A stretch of 46,280 nucleotides of DNA from Pseudoalteromonas sp. BSi20652. GTDB taxonomy: Bacteria > Pseudomonadota > Gammaproteobacteria > Enterobacterales > Alteromonadaceae. The DNA is taken from the NCBI RefSeq assembly GCF_000239855.1, contig NZ_BADT01000018.1, forward strand, positions 1 through 46,280. The letters run 5' to 3'. Of this stretch, positions 34,009-43,325 are shown in pieces; positions within the stretch are counted from its first letter, which is position 1; each line of letters begins with the position of its first letter. Under the pieces are notes generated by a model, which had not been told where the DNA came from, ran no database searches, and was given only the letters and a program-made list of their open reading frames with translations. A program made the position numbers and the translations under genes.

Positions 34009-34329
34009 AGAAGTAAGAGAAAAGCATTCAGTAAAATAATTGAGCGCATAATAACATATTCATAGTTAAGCCACTAAAAATCTCGCACCCGCATATTCAT
34101 AAACACTTTAAAGCGGACATTCATGTTTTATGTATCAGTATGGGGGCGCAGCAAACCTAGGGGTATCGTTTGTTAGTAAAGTCTCAGTAGTAATATATCT
34201 ATCATTATCAAAATATTTAAGCTTATCGATTCTCAATAATTGAGCGCACTTCGAAACGATGACTTACTTGATAGAGCAGAGGCGAAAAATCAATTTACAG
34301 AATAACTTACTATTTAGGAGTTCTTTATT
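34009..34329. other. 321-bp divergent region with a spaced direct repeat
   Basis: No gene is supported. The 14-base sequence AATAATTGAGCGCA occurs at 34035-34048 and again at 34235-34248, exactly 200 bases apart and in the same orientation. One copy is next to each divergent gene start. Confidence 0.5.
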
Positions 34330-36054
34330 ATGAGTCAAAATATCGCAAGTTTTATTACTAAAACCCTTGAACAAGCTGGCGTAAAACGTATTTGGGGAGT
34401 AACTGGCGATTCACTTAACGGCATTAGTGAAAGCCTGCGAAAAATGGGAACCATTGAATGGCTAGGAACGCGACATGAAGAAGTTGCCGCATTTGCAGCT
34501 GGTGGCGAAGCGCATTTATCAGGCGAGCTTGCTGTGTGTGCGGGTTCTTGCGGACCGGGTAATCTTCATTTAATTAACGGCTTATTTGATTGTCAGCGTA
34601 ATAATGTATCGGTACTAGCTATTGCCGCACATATTCCTTCATCTGAAATTGGCAGCAGCTATTTTCAAGAAACCCATCCGCAAGAATTATTTAAAGAATG
34701 CAGTGTGTATTGTGAAATGGTGTCGAGCCCCGAGCAAATGCCGTACCTGTTAGAAACCGCAATGCGACAAGCAATATTAAATAAAGGCGTGAGTGTACTT
34801 GTGCTACCTGGCGACATAGCATTAAAAGATATGCCTAAAGCTATTAAGCCAAAATGGAACGTGCCAAGGCCAGCAACACATACTCCCGCTTTATCTGATA
34901 TTGAAGCAATGGCGACTCATCTTAATAAAAGTAAAAAAGTAACCTTATTGTGTGGTGCCGGTTGTAAAGATGCTCACGACGAAATTATTGCGCTAGCCGA
35001 AAAATTACAAGCACCAATTGTGCATGCTATGCGCGGTAAAGAATTTATTGAATACGATAACCCTTACGATGTTGGTATGACTGGTTTTATTGGTTTTGCG
35101 TCGGGCTATCATGCAATGCAAGAAGCCGATACGTTATTAATGATTGGTACTAGTTTTCCTTATCGTGCTTTTTATCCCGAAAATACCACCATATTACAAA
35201 TTGATAATCAGGCTGCGTCACTCGGGCGACACGTGCAAATTGACTGTGGCGTGCTAGGGGATACCAAAAATTCAGTGACCACACTACTTGATTATATTAA
35301 AAGTGAACGGAGCAGTTCGCACTTACAAAAATGTGTTAAAAATTACAAAGAGTCTCGACAAGATCTCGATGAACTAGCCAGCGGCAAAACTTCGCAAAAT
35401 TTAATTCATCCGCAATACCTAACGCGTTTACTCAACGAGCAAGCGGCTGACGATGCTGTTTTTACTTGCGATGTAGGTACGCCAACAGTGTGGGCTGCGC
35501 GTTATTTATCAATGAATGGAAAGCGCCGCTTAATTGGATCGTTTAATCATGGCTCTATGGCAAATGCGATGTCGCAGGCAATGGGGGTTCAATCTGTTGA
35601 TAGAGATCGTCAAGTCATTGCAATGTGTGGCGATGGTGGCTTTTCGATGCTAATGGGGGACTTAATCTCGCTTAAGCAGCTTAATTTACCTATCAAGATT
35701 GTTGTTTATAATAATCGCTCACTTAGTTTTGTTGCGTTAGAAATGAAAGCCAGTGGGTTTTTATCAAGCGATACCGATTTAGAAAACCCAAGTTTTGCTA
35801 ACATTGCACAGGCCTGTGGCTTAAAAGGGATTCATGTGGACGACCCTGAAAAATTACCCTCGGCAATGAACGAGATGATGAATCACTCAGGACCTGTTGT
35901 TTTAGAAGTAGATACCGCAAAACAAGAGCTTTCAATGCCGCCGCAAATCAAATTAGAGCAAGCAAAAGGTTTTAGCGTTTACATGATGAAGGCGTTAATA
36001 AATGGCAAAGGAAACGAGATTGTAGAGCTTGCCAAAACTAACTGGTCACGCTAG
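34330..36054 (+). CDS. poxB: Pyruvate dehydrogenase (quinone) / pyruvate oxidase
   Basis: A 574-residue ThDP- and FAD-dependent enzyme that oxidises pyruvate to acetate and CO2 and passes electrons to membrane quinone. The first domain ([60 protein letters not shown]) is nearly as I recall it in E. coli PoxB, including the catalytic Glu in RHEEVA. The C-terminal ThDP motif is [15 protein letters not shown]...NNRSL. The length is close to the E. coli enzyme (572). The C-terminal helix region that binds membrane in E. coli is present in length but diverged. The ribosome site TTAGGAG is good. Confidence 0.93.
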   Translation: MSQNIASFITKTLEQAGVKRIWGVTGDSLNGISESLRKMGTIEWLGTRHEEVAAFAAGGEAHLSGELAVCAGSCGPGNLHLINGLFDCQRNNVSVLAIAAHIPSSEIGSSYFQETHPQELFKECSVYCEMVSSPEQMPYLLETAMRQAILNKGVSVLVLPGDIALKDMPKAIKPKWNVPRPATHTPALSDIEAMATHLNKSKKVTLLCGAGCKDAHDEIIALAEKLQAPIVHAMRGKEFIEYDNPYDVGMTGFIGFASGYHAMQEADTLLMIGTSFPYRAFYPENTTILQIDNQAASLGRHVQIDCGVLGDTKNSVTTLLDYIKSERSSSHLQKCVKNYKESRQDLDELASGKTSQNLIHPQYLTRLLNEQAADDAVFTCDVGTPTVWAARYLSMNGKRRLIGSFNHGSMANAMSQAMGVQSVDRDRQVIAMCGDGGFSMLMGDLISLKQLNLPIKIVVYNNRSLSFVALEMKASGFLSSDTDLENPSFANIAQACGLKGIHVDDPEKLPSAMNEMMNHSGPVVLEVDTAKQELSMPPQIKLEQAKGFSVYMMKALINGKGNEIVELAKTNWSR

Positions 36055-36061
36055 TTAAGTT

Positions 36062-36097
36062 ACTTCCCTGTTGAGTATTTTGGCTCAATAGGGAAGT
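36062..36097 (+). terminator. Hairpin after poxB
   Basis: A 14-bp stem (ACTTCCCTGTTGAG / CTCAATAGGGAAGT, one G-T pair) begins 7 bases past the poxB stop. The downstream tail is AT-rich without a T-run. Probably a terminator. Confidence 0.6.
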
Positions 36098-36260
36098 GTA
36101 AATTAGAAGTAGGATATGATTAAAATGGAAGGTTTTTTAGTATAGTGTTGGAATCACTACGATGCTTTTGAGCTCACTCAAGTGCAATGTAATAAACTAA
36201 AACACTGAGTATTGGCATCAATTACTACTTTGGCCGTTATTTTTAGCTTAACGTTTTATT

Positions 36261-36285
36261 CGCTTTACTCAAACAAAGTAAAGCG
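36261..36285 (-). terminator. Hairpin after the ThrE-type exporter gene
   Basis: CGCTTTACT and AGTAAAGCG form a perfect 9-bp stem with a 7-base loop, 15 bases past the minus-strand stop at 36301. The tail AATAAAACG is not T-rich. Confidence 0.5.
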
Positions 36286-36300
36286 AGTGCTCAGTATAAG

Positions 36301-37542
36301 TTACAGACTCTTTTTAGGCGGTAGGGCTACGTTTGCAAATATTAGTCCTGCAACAAGCGACATAAATATTAAAAATGTTTGTTGGCCTATGTGCTCTGCA
36401 TATACAAAGTCTTGGCCTTCAATCAGTGAGTTTAAGCCAATATATGTTTTGCTACCTGGTACTAATACAATTAAGCCTTGCATAGCAACAATTGAGGCTG
36501 GCGCATTAGCAACGCGGTTAAACAAGTTACTAAATATACCCACCGATAAAGCACCCACAAACGTACCTAACGTGTAATCAAGATACATAGCCGAGCCAAT
36601 ACTGGTGCCATACGCTATAAAGCCTGATGCGATAGACCAAACAGCGTGTTTAAGTTTGGTTCTAAAAATAACGATTAAGCTGCTACAAAGTAAAAATATA
36701 GCCAGCCATGCGGTCCACTTTGGCAATGGCTCAGGCTGTACAAAATCGGCTTGCCCAAAGAGTGCAAAGCCAATACCTATACCAATAAAACCGCCAAAAT
36801 ACAGTTTAAATAGCAGCATGAACGAGTCCATGACTCGCGCAGTCCCAGACACTAAATGCCGTGCTGCCAGCTCTGCTAAACCAAGCGCAAGTGCTAAACC
36901 AGGTATAAACACAATAATGGCTGAAAGCACCACTAAACGTATATTTACTTCAGGCGTTATATACACACTTACCGCGCAGGCAAGTATTGCCGATATTATC
37001 GCAACTAATGGTTCGAGCATGTGGGCTACACGTTTTGAGCGCCCAGACCAAAGCACAAACACATAAACAACTAAAGTAAGTAGCGATGACCAAATAACGT
37101 CAATCCAGCTTGTACCCATTAACATAGCAAACGCACCACCTGAGGTTGCAAATGCAACACCCGTTGTTAGTTTGTTATATGGGTTTGGCATCACAAAAAT
37201 TGCGTCTAGCTGCGCATCAACTTCTTGTAAACTTAGCTTGTCGTCAAGCATTTGGTTTACAAGGTCGTCGGTGTCGGCAAGTGAGCCTAAATCGTGATCG
37301 CCAGGGTCTACACGTGCAACGTGGGTGTACTCGTCTTCGTGGCCATCAGTCCAAATAACAAACGTTACCGAAGTTGGCGACATAACAAACGACGATTTAA
37401 GTCCTAAGTAAGTAGCCACTTCCATTAGGTGGGCTTCTAGGCGGTAGGCTGGGGTGCCATACTTGTGAAGCATTTTACCCAATTTAACGATAAATTTGCG
37501 TTTTTCTGTAAAGGTTGCAGTTTTCAAATCTTTTTGGACCAA
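36301..37542 (-). CDS. ThrE-type threonine/serine exporter
   Basis: A 413-residue inner-membrane protein joining the soluble-to-membrane ThrE domain (FIVKLGKMLHKYGTPAYRLEAHL, VMSPTSVTFVIW, VDPGDHDLGSL) with the C-terminal ThrE_2 domain (ASIVAMQGLIVLVPGSKTYIGLNSL). About ten membrane segments are predicted by eye from residue 125 onward. Family members export threonine or serine using the proton gradient. The start is uncertain: the frame opens with a TTG at 37542 and has no ATG before residue 24 (MLHKYG), which would cut into a conserved segment. I therefore keep the TTG, though no ribosome site is evident. Confidence 0.82.
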   Translation of the reverse strand: MVQKDLKTATFTEKRKFIVKLGKMLHKYGTPAYRLEAHLMEVATYLGLKSSFVMSPTSVTFVIWTDGHEDEYTHVARVDPGDHDLGSLADTDDLVNQMLDDKLSLQEVDAQLDAIFVMPNPYNKLTTGVAFATSGGAFAMLMGTSWIDVIWSSLLTLVVYVFVLWSGRSKRVAHMLEPLVAIISAILACAVSVYITPEVNIRLVVLSAIIVFIPGLALALGLAELAARHLVSGTARVMDSFMLLFKLYFGGFIGIGIGFALFGQADFVQPEPLPKWTAWLAIFLLCSSLIVIFRTKLKHAVWSIASGFIAYGTSIGSAMYLDYTLGTFVGALSVGIFSNLFNRVANAPASIVAMQGLIVLVPGSKTYIGLNSLIEGQDFVYAEHIGQQTFLIFMSLVAGLIFANVALPPKKSL

Positions 37543-37588
37543 ATATTGCGATAACTAAGCTAAAAATATAGACAATACAGCTAAAACT

Positions 37589-37605
37589 GCCCACGTTTGA
37601 TGGGC
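37589..37605 (-). terminator. Hairpin downstream of the glycosyltransferase gene
   Basis: GCCCA / TGGGC with a 7-base loop is followed on the minus strand by AGTTTTAG, 44 bases past the glycosyltransferase stop and before the exporter start. A palindrome ACACTAATTAGTGT lies between (37616-37629) and could be a regulator site for the exporter. Confidence 0.4.
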
Positions 37606-37648
37606 GCGATCTTAAACACTAATTAGTGTGTGTCTAGTCATTTTTAAT

Positions 37649-38872
37649 CTAATTTTTATTTTTTTCAGCTATCCATTGCGACATGTATTGAGTGCTGCGC
37701 ATTGTATGATGTTTGAGCATTTGGCCTGTGAAGTTTTTTTCACGATGGGCGTTTAAATCGCTACTTATTGAATCGACTTTTTTAATTAACGCAGCGCTCA
37801 ATTGTGCTTTATCGTAAAGCGTATTAAGAAGTGTGTTGCCATCTTGCTGCGCTTGTTCAAAGCCACTTTGGCTGTTATACATTTCAACAGCAGCATTAGC
37901 AAAGTCGTCGGCGGTGTTGGCTATTTTACCCGGCCATGATAAATCGTTATGCATGCCCTCTGCCCCAACATTGGTGGTAACGCTGGGTGTTTGCATAATC
38001 ATGGCTTCAAGCAATTTACCTTTAATGCCAGCACCAAAGCGAAGTGGCGCTAAACATACACGTGCGCTTTGCATTACATCAAACGCATTATCGGCCCAGC
38101 CTTTTATTAAAAACCCTGTTTTAGGGTTATTTAGTGCCGTGGCTTTTGGCGGAGGGTAAGAGCCATAAATATGTAGTTCTGCTTTTGGTAGCTGCTTGCG
38201 AATAAGTGGCCATATTTTTTGTAGGTAAAGTACAGCATCCCAGTTTGGCGCGTGTCTAAAGTTACCTATGGTCATAAAGTGCTGGCGCTGCTCAAACGTT
38301 TTTGTGCTTGCAGGTAATGTACTTAAATCAACCATAAAGGGTAGGTGGTGCAATAAGCTTGGCTCTATTTTAAATACGCTATTTAGCAGGCTCATTTCAT
38401 AAGTTGAAATAATTAAGCTTAGGTCGCAGCGTAAAATAGCGGCAATTTCGCGTTTTGCTATGTCTGAGTGTAAATCGCTGGTTGTAAACTCACGCTCACC
38501 TTTAAACGCCTCGTGGCGAGCGCTACGCAGGCATTGTAAATCTTCGGTATCTAAAATTTTAATTGCATGTGGACAATGCTTATCGACGCGCCAGCCAAAT
38601 TGCTCTTCCATCATAAAACGGTCAAACATCACTATATCTGGATCATAGGCTTTAACGTATTCATCAAAGCTATCACAGTTTAGTGTAATGCTTTGGCCGG
38701 TTATACCGAAGTCGTCAAGATTTACCATGTGGTCGGTACGCTGCGCGGGCGTTGCAAATTCAACGTCCCAGTTTTGCGCTCTAAATGCATTTAATAACGA
38801 CATCATGTGCGTTCCCGCAGCAGACGAATTTGGCTCTGGCCATACGTAGCCAATTACCAGCACTTTTTTCAT
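37649..38872 (-). CDS. GT4-family glycosyltransferase
   Basis: A 407-residue GT-B-fold transferase. The N-terminus KKVLVIGYVWPEPNSSAAGTHM is the usual acceptor-domain beta-strand and glycine loop. The C-terminal half has FMTIGNFRHAPNWDAVLYL, ELHIYGSYPP and RFGAGIKGKLLEAMIMQTPSVTTNVGAEGM, where the Glu-containing segment binds the nucleotide sugar in GT4 enzymes. There is no signal peptide or membrane segment. The sugar and acceptor are unknown. No other envelope-polysaccharide genes are nearby, so it may act alone. It ends in a basic, helical tail (MSQWIAEKNKN). Confidence 0.82.
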   Translation of the reverse strand: MKKVLVIGYVWPEPNSSAAGTHMMSLLNAFRAQNWDVEFATPAQRTDHMVNLDDFGITGQSITLNCDSFDEYVKAYDPDIVMFDRFMMEEQFGWRVDKHCPHAIKILDTEDLQCLRSARHEAFKGEREFTTSDLHSDIAKREIAAILRCDLSLIISTYEMSLLNSVFKIEPSLLHHLPFMVDLSTLPASTKTFEQRQHFMTIGNFRHAPNWDAVLYLQKIWPLIRKQLPKAELHIYGSYPPPKATALNNPKTGFLIKGWADNAFDVMQSARVCLAPLRFGAGIKGKLLEAMIMQTPSVTTNVGAEGMHNDLSWPGKIANTADDFANAAVEMYNSQSGFEQAQQDGNTLLNTLYDKAQLSAALIKKVDSISSDLNAHREKNFTGQMLKHHTMRSTQYMSQWIAEKNKN

Positions 38873-39074
38873 TGGCTAGAATCTCTAATTTTTGATAGAT
38901 GCTAACGCGTATTATAACGAGTTAAACAGCAAGTAAATAAGCTGCGTAGTGTAGTTTAAATTGCACTACTAAGTCATCTTTTCCACCACTTAAAATAAGC
39001 TTAATACTTTATGAATAAAGCAAAACGTGTTTATATATAGCTATAAAAGTAAAAAATAACAAAAGGATAAAAAC

Positions 39075-41537
39075 ATGAGCGCTTTTAGGCTGTTAGTTGC
39101 CCTTATTTGTTGTGCGGCATTAGTACCAACAAGTTATGCCGAGCAGGGTTATCAAACTCCGTCACCTGAGCTTGCAGCTTTGGTTGATGCAAAGTTGGCA
39201 CCCACTAGTTACTTATCGAGCGATGGCCAGTGGCTAGGGTTGTTTGAACGCAAACGCGTTGTAACCCTTGACGAGCTTGCAAAAGAAGAGCTTAAGCTTG
39301 CTGGTATTAAGCTAAATCCTGCTAATTTTTCGCGCTCTCGTGTGAGTGCCAAATTTAGTGCCGTGGAGCTAAAGCATGTGCAAAGCGGGTCGGTGATTAG
39401 CATTAACAACTTACCTAATGGCATTATTCGCTCACCTCAGTGGTCATCTAATAGTAAATATTTAGCCTTTGTTGTTGAGCAACCAACCCAAGCCAACTTA
39501 TGGCTATACAGCGTTGAAACTAAACAAGCAAAAGAGTTAACTAGTGCTGCATTAAATTCGGTATTAACTGCCTCACCATATAAATGGCTGCCAGATAGCA
39601 GCGCCATTGTTGCAAATCTCGCTGTTAATTTTGGCAAGCCAAAGCTTGAAAATAACAGCCAAAATGTAGTGCCTGTTATTCAACAAAGTGCTGGCGAAAA
39701 AGCGCCAGCACGTACTTACCAAAATTTATTAACCAGCCCGTTTGATGAATCGCAATTTAAATTTTACGGCCAAGGGCAACTGGCTTACATAACACTTGAC
39801 GGCAATACACAAGCAATAGGTAGCCCTTCTTTATTTAAATCGTTTTCGGTGTCACCTGATTCTACCAATATTTTAGTTGCCGGTATTAATGAGCCGTTTT
39901 CGTATCAAGTGCCTTACAGCCGCTTTGCAAGCACGTGGCAAATATGGGGCATGCGCGGCTATGCATTAGCTGAGCTGGCAAAACAGCCACTTGCTGATAA
40001 TATTCCACAAGGTTACGACAGTGTTCGCACTGGCCGCCGTGATTTTGAATGGCGAGCCGATCAAGGGGCTGAAGTTATTTGGGCCGAGGCGCAAGATGGC
40101 GGCGACATGAAAACCGACGTTGAGCATCATGATTATATTTACAGCTTACGTGCACCATTTAAACGCGAGCCTAAATTATTTGCCAAAGTAGAACGCCGTT
40201 ATTCGGCAATGGAGTGGGGCAACGAAAACGTAGCAATGCTGTCAGACTGGCGCTTTAGTGATCGCCAAGTACGTACTTACATAGTACAGCCACGAAATGC
40301 CGACAGAAACCGCGTGCTATTTTCAGAGCGTAGTTACAACGATGCGTATAAAGACCCTGGTAATGCAATTTACGAGCGCAACGATTTAGGCGCAAACGTG
40401 ATTAAAATTGTAGGCGGGCGTTATATTTACCTGCGCGGTAATGGTGCTTCAGAGCAAGGTAATGTGCCGTTTTTAGACCAATACGATGTTAAAACAAATA
40501 GCAGCAAGCGTTTATGGCAATCAGAAGCGCCATATTACGAGCGTGTTCGTGCACTGCTTGACGACGAAGGTGAGCGATTTATTACTATTCGCGAATCTAA
40601 AACTGAGCAACCTAACTTTTTTATACGTGATTTAGATAACGACACGTTAACGCAGTTAACGACATTTGAGCACCCGTACCCTGCATTTAAAGGTGTAACT
40701 AAAGAGCAATTACGTTATAAACGCGACGACGGGGTTGAGCTTTCGGGCACGCTTTATTTACCACCAGGGTACGACAAAACACAAGGCCCGTTACCTGTGC
40801 TTATGTGGGCTTACCCACTTGAATACAAAGATAAAGCCGTTGCATCACAAGTACGCGAATCGCCTTATGCATTTACCTATATTGGCTATTGGGGGCCAAT
40901 GCCTTACCTTGCCAAAGGGATTGCAGTGTTTGACGACCCTAAAATGCCAATAGTGGGTATTAATGGCAGCGAGCCAAACGATAACTTTAGAAAGCAGTTA
41001 GTTTCAAGTGCGCAAGCAGCTGTTGATGTATTGGTTAAAAAAGGCATTGCCGATAAAGATAAAATTGCCATAGCAGGGCACTCGTATGGTGCATTTATGG
41101 TTGCTAACTTATTAGCTCATAGCGATTTATTTAAAACAGGTATTGCCCGTAGTGGCGCGTATAACCGCACATTAACGCCGTTTGGTTTTCAAGGAGAAGA
41201 GCGTGATTTTTGGCAAGCACAAAGTGTGTACGCTAATATGTCGCCGTTTTTTCATGCTGAAAAAATTAACGAACCAATGCTAATGATTCACGGTCAAGAA
41301 GATCCTAATTCAGGAACATTTCCAATGCAAAGTGAGCGCATGTACGCAGCGCTAAAAGGTTTAGGTAAAGATGCCCGCTTAGTAATGCTCCCTTATGAAG
41401 CACATGGTTACCGTGCGCGTAAAAGCTTACTGCATGTATTGTGGGAACAAGAACAGTGGTTAGATAAGTATTTGCTAAATGATACAGCAGAGCCAGTAGA
41501 GGTTATTACTGAACCCGTAGTAGGTACTGGGCAATAG
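39075..41537 (+). CDS. Secreted S9-family (prolyl-oligopeptidase-type) serine peptidase
   Basis: An 820-residue protein with a signal peptide (cleavage after P-T-S-Y-A). The first about 550 residues are a beta-propeller (repeated WxxNSKYLAFVVE, FSVSPDSTNILVAG-like blades). The C-terminal alpha/beta-hydrolase has the nucleophile in GHSYGAF (Ser670), GQEDPNSG (Asp743) and YEAHGYRAR (His777), so the triad looks complete. It resembles the glutamyl-endopeptidase/dipeptidyl-peptidase-like branch of S9, acting on short peptides in the periplasm or outside the cell. A strong ribosome site (AAAAGGATAAAAAC) precedes the ATG. The short C-terminal tail after the last helix is acidic and not conserved-looking. 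Confidence 0.87.
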   Translation: MSAFRLLVALICCAALVPTSYAEQGYQTPSPELAALVDAKLAPTSYLSSDGQWLGLFERKRVVTLDELAKEELKLAGIKLNPANFSRSRVSAKFSAVELKHVQSGSVISINNLPNGIIRSPQWSSNSKYLAFVVEQPTQANLWLYSVETKQAKELTSAALNSVLTASPYKWLPDSSAIVANLAVNFGKPKLENNSQNVVPVIQQSAGEKAPARTYQNLLTSPFDESQFKFYGQGQLAYITLDGNTQAIGSPSLFKSFSVSPDSTNILVAGINEPFSYQVPYSRFASTWQIWGMRGYALAELAKQPLADNIPQGYDSVRTGRRDFEWRADQGAEVIWAEAQDGGDMKTDVEHHDYIYSLRAPFKREPKLFAKVERRYSAMEWGNENVAMLSDWRFSDRQVRTYIVQPRNADRNRVLFSERSYNDAYKDPGNAIYERNDLGANVIKIVGGRYIYLRGNGASEQGNVPFLDQYDVKTNSSKRLWQSEAPYYERVRALLDDEGERFITIRESKTEQPNFFIRDLDNDTLTQLTTFEHPYPAFKGVTKEQLRYKRDDGVELSGTLYLPPGYDKTQGPLPVLMWAYPLEYKDKAVASQVRESPYAFTYIGYWGPMPYLAKGIAVFDDPKMPIVGINGSEPNDNFRKQLVSSAQAAVDVLVKKGIADKDKIAIAGHSYGAFMVANLLAHSDLFKTGIARSGAYNRTLTPFGFQGEERDFWQAQSVYANMSPFFHAEKINEPMLMIHGQEDPNSGTFPMQSERMYAALKGLGKDARLVMLPYEAHGYRARKSLLHVLWEQEQWLDKYLLNDTAEPVEVITEPVVGTGQ

Positions 41538-41560
41538 TAATAAACATGAGTAAGCAACAG

Positions 41561-41586
41561 CGCGGCTACTTATAGCCGCGTTTTTG
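41561..41586 (+). terminator. Terminator of the S9 peptidase gene
   Basis: CGCGGCTA / TAGCCGCG with a 4-base loop is followed by TTTTTG, 23 bases past the stop. This is a textbook intrinsic terminator. Confidence 0.88.
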
Positions 41587-41608
41587 CTTTTAATATGAGA
41601 GTAAATTA

Positions 41609-42226
41609 ATGATTGATGTAGCAGCACTTGCGGTTTTTATTCCTACGTTCTTTTTTGTGTCGATAACGCCAGGTATGTGTATGACCCTTGCCATGACACT
41701 CGGTATGAGCATTGGCGTGCGCCGCACATTATGGATGATGATAGGCGAGCTGTTAGGTGTCGCAAGTGTTGCCATAGCTGCGGTATTAGGCGTTGCAAGC
41801 GTAATGCTAAATTACCCAGATGCGTTCGCTATTTTAAAGTGGGTAGGCGGTGCGTACTTAATTTATATTGGTATAAATATGTGGCGCGCTAAAGGGGCTA
41901 TGTCGGTCGATACCTCAAAACCAAGTGACGTAAGTAGGCGGTCGTTATTTACGCAAGGTTTTGTAACCGCAATCGCAAACCCTAAAGGGTGGGCGTTTAT
42001 GATTTCACTACTGCCGCCCTTTATAAGTGTTGAGCACGCGGTAGCCCCTCAGCTTTTAGTATTGCTTGGTGTAATAATGACCACCGAATTTTTAAGTATG
42101 TTAGCGTATGCAACAGGCGGTAAAAGCTTACGTTTATTTTTAGCCCGTGGCGATAATATTAAATGGATGAACCGTATAGCAGGCAGTTTAATGATACTTG
42201 TGGGCGTTTGGTTGGCCCTTGATTAA
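41609..42226 (+). CDS. LysE/RhtB-family amino-acid exporter
   Basis: A 205-residue membrane protein with six hydrophobic segments. The family start segment is present (IPTFFFVSITPGMCMTLAMTLGMSIGVRRTLWMMIGE), as are LKWVGGAYLIYIGINMWR and FVTAIANPKGWAFMISLLPPFI, typical of LysE/RhtB exporters of amino acids or homoserine lactones. The substrate is unknown. The gene lies between two strong terminators, so it is monocistronic. The ribosome site (GAGAGTAAATTA) is moderate. Confidence 0.88.
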   Translation: MIDVAALAVFIPTFFFVSITPGMCMTLAMTLGMSIGVRRTLWMMIGELLGVASVAIAAVLGVASVMLNYPDAFAILKWVGGAYLIYIGINMWRAKGAMSVDTSKPSDVSRRSLFTQGFVTAIANPKGWAFMISLLPPFISVEHAVAPQLLVLLGVIMTTEFLSMLAYATGGKSLRLFLARGDNIKWMNRIAGSLMILVGVWLALD

Positions 42227-42227
42227 T

Positions 42228-42252
42228 AAAAAAGAGCCCCTGGCTCTTTTTT
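42228..42252. terminator. Bidirectional terminator between LysE and UvrA-like genes
   Basis: AAAAAAGAGCC / GGCTCTTTTTT with a 3-base loop gives a T-run on both strands between convergent genes. Confidence 0.9.
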
Positions 42253-42279
42253 ATTACACGCAAACTGACGATAAACCGC

Positions 42280-43323
42280 TTAACCAGAGTGTGTGTGGCT
42301 TAATTGCGCTTTTAAAAATGGCGCAGTTTTACTTTGTTTTGACTCAGACACCTTTTGCGGTGTACCTTGTGCGACTATCACGCCTCCCTGTTGCCCCGCG
42401 CCAGGTCCTACATCAATTACCCAGTCACTATTTCGGGCTACTTGCATATCGTGTTCAACCATAATGACGGTATTACCTGCATCTACTAATTTATTTAACT
42501 GCGACATTAGCATTGATACATCGGATGGATGCAGGCCTGTAGTTGGCTCATCAAGAATATAAAGTGTGTTACCGCGCTGCACACGTTGCAGCTCGGTTGC
42601 TAATTTAATACGCTGCGCCTCACCGCCAGAAAGCTCAGTGGCAGGTTGCCCTAAACGTAAATACCCCAGACCAACTTGCATAAGTGCATCGAGTGCTCGC
42701 AGTATTGCAGGCTCATTTTCAAAAAAAGTATGCGCCGATTCAACCGTTAAATTGAGAATATCGCTGATGTTTTTATCACGATATGTAACCTCAAGTGTTT
42801 GCTCGTTATAACGTTTGCCATGACACACTTGGCAAGGTGAATAAACGCTAGGTAAAAACAGCAGTTCTATACTTACAAAGCCAACGCCCTCACAGTTTTT
42901 ACAACGACCTTTTGCAACATTAAACGAAAAGCGACCGGCATCATAACGGCGCTCTTTTGCTTTTTTTGTAGAAGCAAATAGTTTACGCACGTGATCAAAC
43001 AAACCCGTATAGGTAGCTAAGTTTGAACGAGGGGTACGGCCAATCGCTTTTTGATTTACAGTAATTAGGCGGCTTATATTATTTATACCTTCAATGATTT
43101 TTCCGCCGGTGTATGTTTGCAGCTCTTGTTCGAGTAAGTCGGCTTCGTCGGTAGGCGCTTGTGTTACTACTTTTTGCCCAAGTGCTTCGTAAACAAGTTC
43201 TACTAACGCTTGGCTTACTAGGCTTGATTTACCAGAGCCCGAAACCCCAGTAACGGTTGTCATAACACCTAGTGGAAATTCTGCATTGAGTTTTTTAAGG
43301 TTGTTACGCTCAATATCAGCCAA
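42280..43323 (-). CDS. UvrA-like ABC ATPase, C-terminal half of a frameshifted gene
   Basis: A 347-residue open frame encoding the second ABC half of a UvrA paralogue: ERNNLKKLNAEFPLG, Walker A GVSGSGKSS, a zinc site (CKNCEGVGF ... CQVCHGKRYN), the signature LSGGEAQRIKLATEL, Walker B LDEPTTGLHPSD and VEHDMQVARNSDWVIDVGPG. The apparent start is a TTG without a ribosome site, and this frame is open upstream to the A-run at 43355. It is therefore best read as the continuation of the gene at 43326-44855. Joined, the product would be about 870 residues, shorter than housekeeping UvrA (about 940). This suggests the UvrA-like branch linked with drug or DNA-lesion tolerance rather than the main repair protein. 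Confidence 0.8.
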   Translation of the reverse strand: MADIERNNLKKLNAEFPLGVMTTVTGVSGSGKSSLVSQALVELVYEALGQKVVTQAPTDEADLLEQELQTYTGGKIIEGINNISRLITVNQKAIGRTPRSNLATYTGLFDHVRKLFASTKKAKERRYDAGRFSFNVAKGRCKNCEGVGFVSIELLFLPSVYSPCQVCHGKRYNEQTLEVTYRDKNISDILNLTVESAHTFFENEPAILRALDALMQVGLGYLRLGQPATELSGGEAQRIKLATELQRVQRGNTLYILDEPTTGLHPSDVSMLMSQLNKLVDAGNTVIMVEHDMQVARNSDWVIDVGPGAGQQGGVIVAQGTPQKVSESKQSKTAPFLKAQLSHTHSG

Positions 43324-43325
43324 TT

